From positions 434,001 through 498,000 of the forward strand of contig NZ_JAFLNF010000002.1 of NCBI RefSeq assembly GCF_017313085.1: a stretch of 64,000 nucleotides of DNA. The letters are read 5' to 3'. Within the stretch, counting starts at the first letter, position 1; the number at the start of each line of letters is the position of its first letter. Source of the DNA: Roseibium limicola (GTDB lineage: Bacteria; Pseudomonadota; Alphaproteobacteria; Rhizobiales; Stappiaceae). Both the position numbers and the translations under genes were made by a program. Shown piece after piece: positions 25,900-34,839 of the stretch. The notes below the pieces were generated by a model that was not told the origin of the DNA, searched no databases, and saw only the letters and a list, made by a program, of their open reading frames with translations.

Positions 25900-28452
25900 T
25901 CAGTCGTCGAGATCCATCTCCGACCCCAAAGCTTCGACCAGCGACTGTTTTGAGAAAGGCTTGCTCAGCAGCGGCACGTCTTCAAAGTTGTTCTTGTCCA
26001 TCAGAGACGTATCATCGTAACCGCTGGCAAAGATGAACGGCACCTGCATTTTCAGCAGCAATTCAGCCACCGGGAAGCTGGTTTCCTTGCCAAGATTGAT
26101 ATCCAGGATTGCCAGGTCGAACTCATTTGCCTCGATCGCATTGAGAGCCGAGCTGACATTGTTCGCCAGGATGATTTCCTTGAAGCCGATTTCCCGCAGC
26201 ATATCTTCGCCATCCATGGCGATGATCACATTGTCTTCCACCAGCAGGACCTTGGACTTTCGCGCCCCTACAGAAATGACTTTCGGCGACGGCAGGTCCT
26301 CTATGGACAGTTTCGGTGATTCGCTGGCATCTCCAAGCTCGCAATAGGCTGCGGGCAGCTTGAAAGAGGCGCGAACGCCTTCTGCAGGGTAGTTGATTTG
26401 CGATTCACCCTGGAGCTCATGCGGAACAGAATGCTCAATGATGGTGGATCCAAACCCACGGCGTCTCGGCGGAGTTACAGCGGGTCCATTGCTTTCGAGC
26501 CACGCGATCGAGACGGCCCCATCGGTTTCCAGCACCCACGATATCCGAAGCTTGCCTTCAGGCACCGACAAGGCCCCGTACTTTGCCGCATTGGTGACCA
26601 TCTCGTGCATCACCAGGGCGACGGTGGAGAACGCCTGCGGTGCCAGCATGACGTTGACGCCGACAAGCTCCACCTGAAGATCAAGGGTGTCCGAATAAGC
26701 CCGGACCTCATTTTCCAGAAGATCGCGCAGAGCACCCGGTGCCCAATTCGCCTGGGTTATCTGGTCGTGCGCCCGTGCCAGCGCCTTGATACGACCGTTG
26801 ACCGTACTCGTAAAATGATCCAGGTCGCGGGCGTTGTGCCGCGACTGGGAGATAACCCCCTGGATCAATGTGAGGATATTGCGGACCCGGTGGTTCAGCT
26901 CTGCAATCAGTGTGTCCTGACGCTGATTGGCCTGCTGATGCAGCCGATCGTTGGCATCGACGGATCTGAGAATGACCTCCAGCAGCGTGGTCCGGATAAT
27001 TTCGGTGATCTTGAGATCCGACTTGCTCCAGTGCTCAGCCTGACCAGTGACGTTCTCTTTCCATGCTTCGAAGCTTTTGCGCGGCGTCAGTCTGGCTCCA
27101 TTCGGACCATATTCAACCGACTTTTCCGGGTTGCCCCCCCAGGTCACCGACTGAACAACTTCACCGCGGAAGAACAGCAGGTAGTCGCGGGGACGGCGCG
27201 AAACGGGGATGGCCAGAACGCCTGGAATTCTAAGCGTAAAATCGCTTTCCCCCAGCAAAGAAGAAAGCTTGTGACTTGAGAATACCTTGCTGGCTGCTGA
27301 TCGGTTGAGCAGCTTGCGCAACGAGGTGACTTCCTCGGAGCTCGCCGAGAGACCGATGCTTGCATAATTTTCATCAATCAGAATACCGACGCCATCACAG
27401 CCGACCACATCCATGAAGGGTTCCAGATAGCCCTTCAGGTTGTCAAACACAGACCCCTCCACGCTGATCCCGGCCATGATCCGATCGTGGAGCTCACGTG
27501 CCTGAGCCTCGACCGCAAGCAATTCGTCTTGCTCGCGCTTGGCCACCTCGCGGGAGAACATCTGCGAAAACAGCTCAGCAGCCGTTCGTCGGTCAAAGCG
27601 GATCAGCTTGGGCTCATAATGATGGCAGGCAAACAGGCCCCACAATTTCCCGTCGACAATGATGGAGATAGACAGCGACGCCTGCACCCCCATGTTGCGC
27701 AGGTACTCCAGGTGGATTTCGGAAACCGAGCGAGAGACACTCAATGATAGATCCAGCGGCCTGCCGTCATAGCGAAACTCAGGAACAAGCTTGGAAACCT
27801 CGCCGTTCACATCGGCAATGATACGAAAGTGATTGCGTAGATACAGCGCCCGCGCCTGCGGCGGAATATCATATGCCGGGTAGCGGAGCCCCAGAAAGCT
27901 GTCGACCTGCGGCGCACGCGCCTCCGCAACCACTTCGCCAGACCCATCCGGCAAAAACCGATAGACCATGACCCGGTCAAAATCGGTCACAAACCGAACC
28001 TGTCGCGCGGCCTGCTGCAAAAACTTCGAAAAAGTCCCGCCTTCCACGAGCCTGTTCATCATGGATCGAACGACCGACATGGCCTCCATGCGGCCTGACG
28101 CATCCGACAGTTCGATTTCGATGATGATCAGGTCTTCTGATTTGTGCAGCGCTATATCGAAGCTGCGGCCGTCGCCAAACACGTCAACGCCGAACAGCCG
28201 TTCACTGGCGTCAGTGAACTGCAGCCATTGCAGACGCGATCGGATCTCGTGCAGACAATCGCTGGCGAAGAGATCCGCAGCCGGCATACCAAGCAGATCA
28301 TCAACTGTTTGATCGACGAATTTCGGGACATTCTCGCTGACATGCGACAACAGCCAATCATTGGAAAAAGCAAACAGGCATCCGAAAGCCTGGACTCCCC
28401 CGAGCTGGTGGATAGGCTCGCGTTCACAACTTTCCAAATCAACAGTCTGCAT
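25900..28452 (-). CDS. bphP: Bacteriophytochrome HWE histidine kinase with receiver domain
   Basis: An 850-residue red/far-red photoreceptor kinase. The biliverdin-attachment cysteine is Cys9 in ESCEREPIHQLGG; the PAS domain is followed by a GAF domain with the PxSDIP-like motif PAYDIPP (residues 192-198) and CHH (276-278), then a PHY domain. The kinase is of the HWE/HisKA_2 class, phosphoacceptor His521 in ELNHRVRNILTLIQ. A receiver domain occupies about residues 725-850, with VLLVEDNVIIAMDG and the phosphoacceptor Asp in LAILDINLG. No separate output gene is nearby, so signalling probably uses the fused receiver or a distant partner. The heme oxygenase gene lies just upstream. Confidence 0.92.
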   Translation of the reverse strand: MQTVDLESCEREPIHQLGGVQAFGCLFAFSNDWLLSHVSENVPKFVDQTVDDLLGMPAADLFASDCLHEIRSRLQWLQFTDASERLFGVDVFGDGRSFDIALHKSEDLIIIEIELSDASGRMEAMSVVRSMMNRLVEGGTFSKFLQQAARQVRFVTDFDRVMVYRFLPDGSGEVVAEARAPQVDSFLGLRYPAYDIPPQARALYLRNHFRIIADVNGEVSKLVPEFRYDGRPLDLSLSVSRSVSEIHLEYLRNMGVQASLSISIIVDGKLWGLFACHHYEPKLIRFDRRTAAELFSQMFSREVAKREQDELLAVEAQARELHDRIMAGISVEGSVFDNLKGYLEPFMDVVGCDGVGILIDENYASIGLSASSEEVTSLRKLLNRSAASKVFSSHKLSSLLGESDFTLRIPGVLAIPVSRRPRDYLLFFRGEVVQSVTWGGNPEKSVEYGPNGARLTPRKSFEAWKENVTGQAEHWSKSDLKITEIIRTTLLEVILRSVDANDRLHQQANQRQDTLIAELNHRVRNILTLIQGVISQSRHNARDLDHFTSTVNGRIKALARAHDQITQANWAPGALRDLLENEVRAYSDTLDLQVELVGVNVMLAPQAFSTVALVMHEMVTNAAKYGALSVPEGKLRISWVLETDGAVSIAWLESNGPAVTPPRRRGFGSTIIEHSVPHELQGESQINYPAEGVRASFKLPAAYCELGDASESPKLSIEDLPSPKVISVGARKSKVLLVEDNVIIAMDGEDMLREIGFKEIILANNVSSALNAIEANEFDLAILDINLGKETSFPVAELLLKMQVPFIFASGYDDTSLMDKNNFEDVPLLSKPFSKQSLVEALGSEMDLDD

Positions 28453-28800
28453 TAAACTCGACTACCCTGACGCTTCCTTCAGATACCCATTGTATCCGAT
28501 CAACCTGGGGGACGGTCAAAGGCGTGGTGCCGACATCTATTGCTTCAAAACTGCAGCTTAACGATGCAGTTCACAAGACAACGGAAAAACGAACCGCCCC
28601 TTTGGTCCGATATCCGCTCGTCCCGACGTCATAGAATATCGCCTGAGGTCAACCGGGTTTCAAATTAATTATCGTCTGAGCGCCTCTTAGCCTGTAGAAA
28701 ATAATCCAAAAGCACGTAAAAGTTGAGATTCCAACCCTAACAATATGAAATATATAAGAGAAAATACGTACCACCCGGCAATCTAAGGCCGATGCGCACA
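28453..28800. other. Intergenic region between bphO and bphP
   Basis: This 348-base stretch lies downstream of bphO and upstream of bphP on the same strand. It is more AT-rich in its bphO-proximal half (about 28660-28770). I see no gene, no clear terminator and no convincing promoter hexamers; bphP may have its own promoter here. Confidence 0.5.
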
Positions 28801-29355
28801 TCAATATTGCGACAAAAACGCCTGAAACGCTTTCTCGGCCCCGCGAACCATTCCGTTGCGATCCTGCAAAGACTGATCTGCCTCCGTTAGCGCAATGACA
28901 AAGTCGGGCCAAAACCTGCAGGTGGCTGATTCGGACAAAAATGCCGAGGCACGGGTATGATCAGATGCGCGAACCAGCATGCGAGCCCCGAGGCGTGATC
29001 CCTCGATCACATACAGGCCGCCCCAAATTTCCGCCTGACTATCGAAGGAAAACCCTGCCTGAACAGCTTCGTTGGCAGTAGTATCGCCAATTCCCAGACC
29101 GTTGAGATCGTTTTCAAGCAAGTCTGTACGTTTGCGGCTTTCCCAATCGCTCAGAACTGTGGCCGCGTCGGCCCGGTCCAGCGCCGCTTCAATTTGCGAG
29201 AAGCCCTTATGGAAAAAGGCTATAAGCGATGCAACACCAACCGTTGTCTCAAGGTCGTTATGCTCCGCCTGAACGTCAACAAGATCATGCAGAGCACGTG
29301 TCGCCCGGGAGAGATGGAAGCGGATGTCATCATCCGAAGCGCAATGTTTCGTCAT
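28801..29355 (-). CDS. bphO: Biliverdin-producing heme oxygenase
   Basis: A 184-residue heme oxygenase opening heme to biliverdin, the chromophore of the adjacent phytochrome. The proximal-ligand region is RATRALHDLVD, making His23 the likely heme ligand, and the distal helix motif appears as LYVIEGSRLGARML near residue 115, typical for bacterial BphO/PigA-type proteins. ATG 29355 (MTKHCASDDD) is chosen by family length; 26 upstream codons are open without similarity, and the ribosome site (GGGA) is weak. It precedes bphP in the direction of transcription. Confidence 0.87.
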   Translation of the reverse strand: MTKHCASDDDIRFHLSRATRALHDLVDVQAEHNDLETTVGVASLIAFFHKGFSQIEAALDRADAATVLSDWESRKRTDLLENDLNGLGIGDTTANEAVQAGFSFDSQAEIWGGLYVIEGSRLGARMLVRASDHTRASAFLSESATCRFWPDFVIALTEADQSLQDRNGMVRGAEKAFQAFLSQY

Positions 29356-29517
29356 GGAGCATATCCCGAAGCCGATGTGGCAAGCGTCTAGGGAGTTGAC
29401 AGCCTTGTAGCTGCCGGAGGCAAGAGCCAACAATAAAGCCTACACCCCAGCATCAGCAAGAGTGTCTGAAACGACTGGGAACAGTCTGCCTCACGCCAGC
29501 CACTGCGAGTTCACTCT

Positions 29518-30003
29518 TCAACTCAAAGTCAGCGCAGTTTCCTTGACCGTTTCCATCGCCACAAAGGTAGAGGTGGAAGACACATGTGGCAGCGAGGAAA
29601 TCTTTTCACTCATGACACGGCGGTATTCGGCAATATCGCGAGTACGAACCTTCAACAGATAGTCGTATCCACCGGCAATCATGTGGCACTCTTCGATCTC
29701 GGGCACCTTGACGACGGCTGCGTTAAAAGCCCGCAAGGCTGCCTCCCGAGTATCAAGCAGACGCGTCTCGACAAAAGCCACATGACTACAGCCAAGTTTC
29801 GATGGTGAAAGCGAAGCCCTATAGTTCAAAATGACGCCTTCCGTTTCAAGCCGCCGAACCCGCGCCAGCACCGGTGTTTTGGACAGTCCGACTTGCTCTG
29901 CCAGACTGGTCATGGAAACTCTGCCGTCTACCGCCAGAATATTCAGAATCGCCTGGTCGATACGATCCAGTTCCACGGCTTCACTTGAACTGTCATTGGG
30001 CAT
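29518..30003 (-). CDS. putR: Lrp/AsnC family regulator, likely proline-responsive activator of putA
   Basis: A 161-residue Lrp-type regulator with an N-terminal helix-turn-helix (LDRIDQAILNILAVDGRVSM then AEQVGLSKTPVLARVRRLE) and a C-terminal RAM domain containing IAGGYDYLLKVRTRDI. It is transcribed divergently from putA with 93 bp between starts. In Agrobacterium and Rhodobacter the gene in this position is PutR, which activates putA with proline; that role is inferred here from position and family. The symbol rests on context. Confidence 0.82.
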   Translation of the reverse strand: MPNDSSSEAVELDRIDQAILNILAVDGRVSMTSLAEQVGLSKTPVLARVRRLETEGVILNYRASLSPSKLGCSHVAFVETRLLDTREAALRAFNAAVVKVPEIEECHMIAGGYDYLLKVRTRDIAEYRRVMSEKISSLPHVSSTSTFVAMETVKETALTLS

Positions 30004-30043
30004 TATTTTGGTCGCTTAAACTTTAATAATCTTATTTTCAGAC

Positions 30044-30057
30044 GAACCGCTTGGTTC
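30044..30057. promoter_or_regulatory. Inverted repeat in putR-putA intergenic region
   Basis: GAACC-GCTT-GGTTC is a perfect five-base inverted repeat with a four-base spacer, midway between the divergent putR and putA starts; it is a candidate PutR operator. The putA ribosome site GGAGG is at 30087-30091. Confidence 0.4.
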
Positions 30058-30096
30058 AACCGAGATATGATAGCGAAAATGCTATTGGAGGCAATG

Positions 30097-33000
30097 ATGC
30101 TTGCAGCTCACGATCAGCTCGACCTAATCGAGAACCTAAAACTTCAGGATGAAACAACCCTCCTTCGCCGTCTGGCACAGGAAGCTGATCTGGGCCCTGA
30201 CGACCGAAATCGGATCGTCACTGCTGCCGCCGACCTGGTGCGCAGAATCCGGACCAACGACAGCCTCGGGCTGATGGAAGTGTTCCTCGCCGAGTACGGT
30301 CTGTCGACTGAGGAAGGCATCGCCCTGATGTGCCTTGCCGAAGCGCTGCTGCGTGTTCCCGATGCACAGACGGTCGATGATCTGATTGAAGACAAGATCG
30401 TTCCCTACAACTGGTTCAGGCATCATGGTCACTCAAAGTCGGCTCTGGTCAATACCTCCACGATCGGATTGGCTCTGACCAGCAAGGTTTTGAACGGGCA
30501 AAAACCGGGTCTCGGCGGAATTGTACGTGGTGCTGTCAAACGTCTGGGCGAACCGGTCATCCGCACCGCCGTCGCGCAAGGCATGCGGGAAATGGGTCGC
30601 CAGTTCGTTCTTGGCGAAACAATCAAGAAGGCAATGGAACGTGCCGCGCGGCAGGAAGCCAAGGGCTTCACCTATTCCTACGACATGCTCGGCGAAGCCG
30701 CCATGACGGCCAAGGACGCCGCTGCCTACCTCGGCAGCTACGCCACCACAATCAAATCGCTCACGCCAGCTTGCAAAAAGCCTGACATGCGCGACAATCC
30801 CGGCGTCTCCGTCAAACTGTCGGCGCTTCACCCGCGCTACGAAGTGGCAAAGGAAGAGCGCGTTCTCTCCGAATTGGTACCGGTCCTGCGGGATCTGGCA
30901 GTCCAGGCCAAGGCCGCCAACATGAACCTCACCATCGATGCCGAGGAAGCCGATCGGCTGGTGCTGTCGTTGCAGGTAATCGAGCGCGTTCTGGAAGATG
31001 AGGCTCTGGCTGGATGGAACGGCTTCGGCGTCGTCGTCCAGGCTTATTCGCGTCGCGCTGGTGCGGTCATCGACTGGCTGCATCACACCGCCCAGCGTCT
31101 GGATCGCCAGATTACGGTGCGGCTCGTTAAGGGCGCATACTGGGATGCGGAGATCAAGCACTCCCAGGTCGAAGGCCTGCCGGACTTCCCCGTCTTCACT
31201 CGCAAGCCGTTCTCCGATGTCAGCTACATCGCAAACGCCCGCAAACTGCTGAGCATGACTGACCGGATCTACCCGCAATTTGCCACGCACAACGCCCACA
31301 CAATGGCCGCAGTTCTGGAAATGGCAACCGGTGTAGACAAGCATAGCTTCGAATTCCAGCGCCTCCATGGTATGGGCGAAAAGCTGCACGAGATGGTGAT
31401 GAAGGAGAACGGAACGCGTTGCCGCATCTACGCCCCCGTCGGCGCCCACCGCGACCTCCTCGCCTATCTGGTGCGCCGCCTGCTTGAGAATGGAGCCAAC
31501 TCCTCCTTCGTCAATCAGATCGTTGACGAGCGCATTCCACCTGAGAAAGTCGTCTCCTGCCCCTTCGACGATGCAGAAGCCCTGGACTTCCAGCCCAACC
31601 CGATCCTGGTCACTGGGCCTAACCTGTTCGGCAAGGCGCGACGCAATTCGAAAGGCCTTGACCTCAAGAGCCGGACCGAGTTGGCCCGACTGGATCAACA
31701 GCGCCACCTCGAAACGCCTCTGACCGTCCAGTCGCTGATCGATGGGAACGTCTCCACCGACGAGGAAATCCCCGCGGTCAATCCGGCCAACGGCGAAATC
31801 ATCGGCAAGATCTACACGGCAACACCGGCGGACATCGAGACGGCGCTCGCCGCCGCACATCCCTGGGCTGTGCCGGTTTCCGAGCGCGCTGATATTCTTC
31901 TGGCCGCCGCTGACCTTTACGAGGAAGCCGCCGCAACCTTCTTCTCGCTGCTGGCAACGGAAGCCGGAAAGACCATTGCCGATTGCGTCGGCGAGCTGCG
32001 GGAAGCCGTCGACTTCCTCAGATATTATGCCCGCAACGCGGTCGTAACCAACCCGATCGCCCCCATGGGCATCTTCACCTGCATCAGCCCCTGGAACTTT
32101 CCCCTGGCGATCTTCACAGGCCAGATCGCGGCCGCATTGGCCACGGGGAATGGCGTTCTTGCCAAACCGGCTGAACAGACCCCACTGATTGCCGCCCACG
32201 CGGTCAAGCTGCTGCATCGTGCCGGGGTTCCACTCAATGCGTTGCAGTTGGTCATTGGCGCAGGTCCCAAAGTTGGCGCTGCCCTGACCAGCGACCCACG
32301 TGTTGCCGGGGTCTCCTTCACCGGATCCACCGCAACAGCCAAGCGTATCCGCAAGGCGATGGCAGAACACATGGCACCAGATGCCCCGCTGATTGCCGAA
32401 ACCGGCGGAATCAACGCCATGATCGTCGACAGCACTGCCCTGCCCGAACAGGCCGCACGTGATGTGACGGCCTCCGCCTTTCAGTCCGCTGGACAACGCT
32501 GTTCAGCCCTGCGCTGCCTCTATGTGCAGGAAGACATCGCCCCCGCCTTCCTCGAAATGCTGAAAGGCGTGATGGACGAGCAGCTGCTCGGAGATCCCTG
32601 GCATCTGGAGACCGACATCGGCCCGGTGATCGATGCCGCCGCCAAGAAAACCATCGATGACCACATTGCCAAAGCCGCAGCAGAAGGTCGGCTTCTGAAG
32701 CAGGTCAATGTTCCCTCCCGCGGTACATTCGTCGGTCCGGCCCTGATCCGCATCAACGGCATCGAGGATCTGCAGCAGGAAATCTTCGGTCCAGTTCTGC
32801 ACGTTGCCACCTACAAGGCGGACGATCTGGACAAGGTCATCGCCAACATCAACGGCAGCGGCTATGGCCTGACCTTCGGTCTCCACACACGCATCACCTC
32901 ACGCGTTGAAACCGTTAGCGCACAGGTTGATGTCGGCAACGTCTACGTCAACCGCAACCAGATCGGCGCAATTGTGGGCAGTCAGCCCTTCGGTGGCGAA

Positions 33001-33573
33001 GGACTTTCAGGCACGGGGCCCAAAGCCGGTGGGCCGCATTACCTGTCCCGCTTCCACTCTCATCCGCTGGAGGCCTCGCTGGCCGCCACCACCGATGACG
33101 TGACACAGCCCGTCGATCTTGCTGAACTGCAGGCATTGATCCTCGCCTCCAACACGGATCGGTCTGCGGTCACGGAGGAACTGCCGGGGCCAACAGGTGA
33201 AACCAACCGCTTGTCCCGCATTCCCCGCCCACCGATCCTCTGTCTTGGACCAGGCGATGCCGCAGCCAACCGTCAACGTGACATTGTCGCCGCGATGGGA
33301 GGGAACGCGGTTGCCGCCGGTCAATCGCCAAAGCCCGAGGACCTCGCAAAACTTTCCGGGTACACCGGTCTGATCTGGTGGGGCGATGCAGAGACCGCAC
33401 GGGCCTATGCGCGCGCCCTGTCGGAGCTCGACGGACCTATCTTGCCTCTCATCGGCGGCATGCCGGATGTCGGCCACGTCTTCTATGAAAGACATGTCTG
33501 CATCGACACAACGGCAGCCGGAGGCAATGCAGCCCTTCTGGCCCAGTCAGCCCAGATTGCCGGAAAGGCCTGA
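30097..33573 (+). CDS. putA: Bifunctional proline dehydrogenase / P5C dehydrogenase PutA
   Basis: A 1158-residue enzyme oxidising proline to glutamate in two steps. The FAD-dependent proline dehydrogenase barrel spans about residues 190-480 (VSVKLSALHPRYE, RLVKGAYWDAEIK, FATHNAHT), and the aldehyde dehydrogenase domain about 540-1000 with SPWNFPLAIFTG, GSTATAKRI and the catalytic Cys802 in SAGQRCSALR. A divergent C-terminal domain follows. No ribbon-helix-helix domain is present at the N-terminus, so it does not autorepress, consistent with the divergent putR. ATG 30097 lies five bases after GGAGG; ATG 30094 is too close. Confidence 0.96.
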   Translation: MLAAHDQLDLIENLKLQDETTLLRRLAQEADLGPDDRNRIVTAAADLVRRIRTNDSLGLMEVFLAEYGLSTEEGIALMCLAEALLRVPDAQTVDDLIEDKIVPYNWFRHHGHSKSALVNTSTIGLALTSKVLNGQKPGLGGIVRGAVKRLGEPVIRTAVAQGMREMGRQFVLGETIKKAMERAARQEAKGFTYSYDMLGEAAMTAKDAAAYLGSYATTIKSLTPACKKPDMRDNPGVSVKLSALHPRYEVAKEERVLSELVPVLRDLAVQAKAANMNLTIDAEEADRLVLSLQVIERVLEDEALAGWNGFGVVVQAYSRRAGAVIDWLHHTAQRLDRQITVRLVKGAYWDAEIKHSQVEGLPDFPVFTRKPFSDVSYIANARKLLSMTDRIYPQFATHNAHTMAAVLEMATGVDKHSFEFQRLHGMGEKLHEMVMKENGTRCRIYAPVGAHRDLLAYLVRRLLENGANSSFVNQIVDERIPPEKVVSCPFDDAEALDFQPNPILVTGPNLFGKARRNSKGLDLKSRTELARLDQQRHLETPLTVQSLIDGNVSTDEEIPAVNPANGEIIGKIYTATPADIETALAAAHPWAVPVSERADILLAAADLYEEAAATFFSLLATEAGKTIADCVGELREAVDFLRYYARNAVVTNPIAPMGIFTCISPWNFPLAIFTGQIAAALATGNGVLAKPAEQTPLIAAHAVKLLHRAGVPLNALQLVIGAGPKVGAALTSDPRVAGVSFTGSTATAKRIRKAMAEHMAPDAPLIAETGGINAMIVDSTALPEQAARDVTASAFQSAGQRCSALRCLYVQEDIAPAFLEMLKGVMDEQLLGDPWHLETDIGPVIDAAAKKTIDDHIAKAAAEGRLLKQVNVPSRGTFVGPALIRINGIEDLQQEIFGPVLHVATYKADDLDKVIANINGSGYGLTFGLHTRITSRVETVSAQVDVGNVYVNRNQIGAIVGSQPFGGEGLSGTGPKAGGPHYLSRFHSHPLEASLAATTDDVTQPVDLAELQALILASNTDRSAVTEELPGPTGETNRLSRIPRPPILCLGPGDAAANRQRDIVAAMGGNAVAAGQSPKPEDLAKLSGYTGLIWWGDAETARAYARALSELDGPILPLIGGMPDVGHVFYERHVCIDTTAAGGNAALLAQSAQIAGKA

Positions 33574-33597
33574 TCGACGGCCTGAGCCTAGCAACTA

Positions 33598-33642
33598 CGA
33601 CCGCCGCTTCTCACTCGTGGAAGCGGCGGTCGTTTACCTTTT
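33598..33642 (+). terminator. Intrinsic terminator after putA
   Basis: A 13-bp perfect stem (33598-33610 with 33620-33632) closes a nine-base loop and is followed by TTTACCTTTT. It lies 25 bases after the putA stop. Confidence 0.85.
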
Positions 33643-33793
33643 GCGACCAAAAATGCCCACGGTCCCGAGCAAACTCTAAAACTTGACTGGTAGTTTCCGC
33701 TTTTTTCCGCTAGAGCGCAGGAACCAAGAGAGCAACTGCCCGCATGCCGAGCAGCTGTCGTGTTCAACCCTGCGCCCCGATCAGTCATCGCTC

Positions 33794-34675
33794 ATGACCT
33801 TTCATCCCAACATGGACAGCCGAATTCAGGGTGTAACCCTGTTGGAGGATCTATGCTGCAGAGCCTGGCCTGGCTTGATCGCAGATGTCTGGAGCGTTGA
33901 CTGCGCGATGGACGCAGCCGGCCAATATGTTTCCCGAGCACCACGCCTTTTCGTTCTGCTGGAGAGTTCCAAAGATCTCACTGTTCGTCTTCAGACCGCT
34001 TCCGATGCGGAGGAGGCTCATGTGATGACTGCGGAAAATCCGATCTGCTTCATTCCAGCGGAATTGCCTGTCTGGTCTCGCATCACCCCGGCAGGGCGGA
34101 TGCGGCACCTGGACCTGCATCTGGACAGCGCTGCACTGTCCGAGCGCTTTGGTGGGCGCCTTGATCGTGAAGCTCTGGCAACCGCTGACTTTCACATCAC
34201 AGACCCCCGCCTGCTGCAACTGTCCCGCCTGATCGCGGAAGAGACCATAAATCCGAGTGGACTCGATGATCTCTACGGCGAAAGTCTGGTCACCAGCCTG
34301 ATCACTGTTTTGGCCAAGATCCAACCAGCCGATGATGCAGCTCGTGGCAAGCTGCCTCCGCGCCATCTACGCAAGGTGATGGATTACATCGCCACAAACT
34401 ACGCCCGAAATATTGCCTTGAAGGAACTCGCGGATCTTGTCGGGCTGTCCCCCTCCTACTTTTCGGAGGCCTTCAAGCGGTCCACCGGCCTGCCCCCACA
34501 TCGCTGGCAAATGGCCAAGCGGGTGGAAGAGGCAAAGCGGATGCTGAAGGAGAAAGACATGAGCCCTACAGAGGCGGCAATCGCTGCCGGCTTTTCTGAT
34601 CAGGCGCATTTCACCCGTGTTTTCCGTCGCTTCGAGGGCACCACGCCAGCTGCCTGGAGACGCTCGAAATCCTAG
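33794..34675 (+). CDS. AraC family transcriptional regulator (siderophore cluster)
   Basis: An AraC-type activator of about 293 residues with a divergent N-terminal sensing domain and the C-terminal double helix-turn-helix: NIALKELADLVGLSPSYFSE and DMSPTEAAIAAGFSDQAHFTR, ending GTTPAAWRR. It precedes the TonB-dependent receptor gene in the same direction with 164 bp between them, so it probably activates the receptor and import genes when the siderophore is present. The start is uncertain: ATG 33794 or 33812 are both possible, and neither has a good ribosome site. Confidence 0.83.
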   Translation: MTFHPNMDSRIQGVTLLEDLCCRAWPGLIADVWSVDCAMDAAGQYVSRAPRLFVLLESSKDLTVRLQTASDAEEAHVMTAENPICFIPAELPVWSRITPAGRMRHLDLHLDSAALSERFGGRLDREALATADFHITDPRLLQLSRLIAEETINPSGLDDLYGESLVTSLITVLAKIQPADDAARGKLPPRHLRKVMDYIATNYARNIALKELADLVGLSPSYFSEAFKRSTGLPPHRWQMAKRVEEAKRMLKEKDMSPTEAAIAAGFSDQAHFTRVFRRFEGTTPAAWRRSKS

Positions 34676-34748
34676 CTGTGAGGTGGGGTAAAGGCCAAAA
34701 CATCCGGGTTTTGTTCAAGGAACCGGAATTTCAAACAATCGCGAAACA

Positions 34749-34816
34749 TTAACATGAGTTAATCACTCCGAATTACCAACAGCTGCGACAAGGCTGTACC
34801 TTCCCCAGTCGCAGCT
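34749..34816 (+). promoter_or_regulatory. Operator-like repeat and leader hairpin before the TonB receptor gene
   Basis: TTAAC-ATGA-GTTAA at 34749-34762 is a short inverted repeat that could be a regulator site. Then AGCTGCGAC (34781-34789) pairs perfectly with GTCGCAGCT (34808-34816), a nine-base stem with an 18-base loop ending 23 bases before the receptor ATG. No Fur, Irr or RirA consensus was recognised. Confidence 0.45.
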
Positions 34817-34839
34817 ATTCTCCAAAAAAATCGGGGCTA

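Noticed and set aside
30433-32496. A 687-codon open frame on the minus strand inside putA
   Set aside because: It lies fully antisense to a strongly conserved enzyme, and its protein is low-complexity-like without any family motif. GC-rich codon use leaves antisense frames open.
34676-34839. A Fur, Irr or RirA box before the siderophore receptor
   Set aside because: I looked for Fur-like palindromes, TTTAGAA-type and TGA-N9-TCA-type arms and found no convincing match; only unrelated repeats were present.
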